A stretch of 64,000 bases of DNA from an uncultured bacterium. Lineage in GTDB: Bacteria; Verrucomicrobiota; Verrucomicrobiia; CAIQCK01. Below the pieces are notes generated by a model. It worked only from the letters and a program-made list of their open reading frames with translations, was not told where the DNA came from and made no database searches. Positions 63,610-64,000 of the stretch are shown in pieces; position 1 is the first letter of the stretch; each line of letters opens with the position of its first letter. The stretch lies in the NCBI GenBank assembly GCA_903870275.1, contig CAIQCK010000114.1:1-64000 (forward strand), in the 5' to 3' direction. A program made the position numbers and the translations under genes.

Positions 63610-64000
63610 ATGCGTTTAGCCGCCCCCAAACTCATTACCTACGATTTCGAGAAACCGATCCTCGAACTGGAACGGAAGCTCGAAGAACTGCGCCGCATGG
63701 CCACGGAGCAAAACGTGGACCTGCACGACCAGATCGCGGAGATGGAAAAGACCGTCGAGGAAACCAAGCAAAGCGTTTACACCCACCTCTCCGCGTGGCA
63801 GCGCGTCCAGCTCGCGCGCCATCCGAGGCGGCCCTACACCCTCGACTACCTCGCCGCCATTGCCACCGATTTCATCGAACTGCACGGCGACCGCCGTTTC
63901 AGTGACGACCGCGCCATCGTCGGCGGCTTCGCGACGATAGACGGCGTGCGCGTCGTCGTCATCGGTCACCAGAAAGGCCGCGACACCAAGGAGAACATTT
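63610..64000 (+). CDS. accA: Acetyl-CoA carboxylase carboxyltransferase subunit alpha (5' part)
   Basis: The first 130 residues, running off the window. MRLAAPKLITYDFEKPILELERKLEEL is the N-terminal coiled region of AccA. VQLARHPRRPYTLDYL and LHGDRRFSDDRAIVGGFA are strong family motifs, and VIGHQKGRDTKEN follows. ATG 63610 has GGAG at good spacing and lies 3 bp after the transpeptidase stop. It is the partner of accD at 57260-58111. Confidence 0.95.
   Translation, partial: MRLAAPKLITYDFEKPILELERKLEELRRMATEQNVDLHDQIAEMEKTVEETKQSVYTHLSAWQRVQLARHPRRPYTLDYLAAIATDFIELHGDRRFSDDRAIVGGFATIDGVRVVVIGHQKGRDTKENI

Overview
This is a high-GC chromosomal segment from a Gram-negative (diderm) bacterium, most likely a member of the Verrucomicrobiota; the Limisphaerales/Pedosphaera relatives are my best guess. 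The diderm reading rests on LptD, an LptF/LptG permease, a TonB-dependent receptor and several lipoproteins. The Verrucomicrobiota guess rests on gene content and on the dense scatter of palindromic and low-complexity intergenic repeats. It is inference, since no rRNA gene is present. No phage, integrase, transposase, complete insertion sequence or CRISPR array was seen.

Layout. 0-9.3 kb: an exported metallophosphoesterase, a 3-hydroxyisobutyrate-dehydrogenase-type enzyme, and a minus-strand rpsO-pnp-TPR protein cluster below an unknown secreted protein. 9.4-15.2 kb: lptD, UDP-glucose dehydrogenase and a sugar-nucleotide epimerase in one minus-strand operon (outer-membrane and polysaccharide supply), plus an AEC-type transporter. 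15.5-20.1 kb, plus strand: TonB receptor, folC, a HAD phosphatase and tRNA-Pro(GGG). 20.2-24.2 kb: a CHASE2/class III cyclase, rnhC (RNase HIII) and a divergent mutY. 24.2-32.2 kb: a minus-strand cluster holding two paralogous exported beta-propeller + PHP-type metallohydrolase proteins, a small membrane protein between them, a mutarotase-like protein, a probable glycosidase remnant and a small lipoprotein. 32.7-35 kb: sucCD.

35-38.3 kb: two small membrane proteins among repeats, then a Lon-N-domain protein and an LptF/G permease. 38.5-44.4 kb: a complete glycine cleavage operon gcvT-gcvH-gcvPA-gcvPB, divergent from an alpha-oxoamine synthase. 44.4-46.7 kb: thiH-thiS-uppP. 46.8-50.9 kb: an island of unknown small or secreted proteins, richer in A+T than its surroundings. 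51-54.7 kb: DUF2007 protein, thiG, larE, HNH endonuclease and a lipoprotein. 54.8-59.8 kb: a TMTC-like membrane TPR protein, accD, comF and a CPBP protease. 60.7-64 kb: an apparently exported argininosuccinate-lyase homologue, an L,D-transpeptidase and the start of accA.

The most unusual theme is the way repeats reach into genes. A palindromic low-complexity repeat lies in frame inside gcvPB. Two unrelated secreted-protein genes sit at copies of one dispersed repeat that carries a start codon. Inverted-repeat arms run over the stop codons of larE and of the cyclase gene, and mutY ends in repeat-like sequence. Several two-armed, REPIN-like palindromes (20.1, 32.3, 35.7, 36.4, 59.9 and 62.5 kb) belong to different sequence families. 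The tandem propeller-PHP cluster is the best candidate for an uncharacterised functional system.
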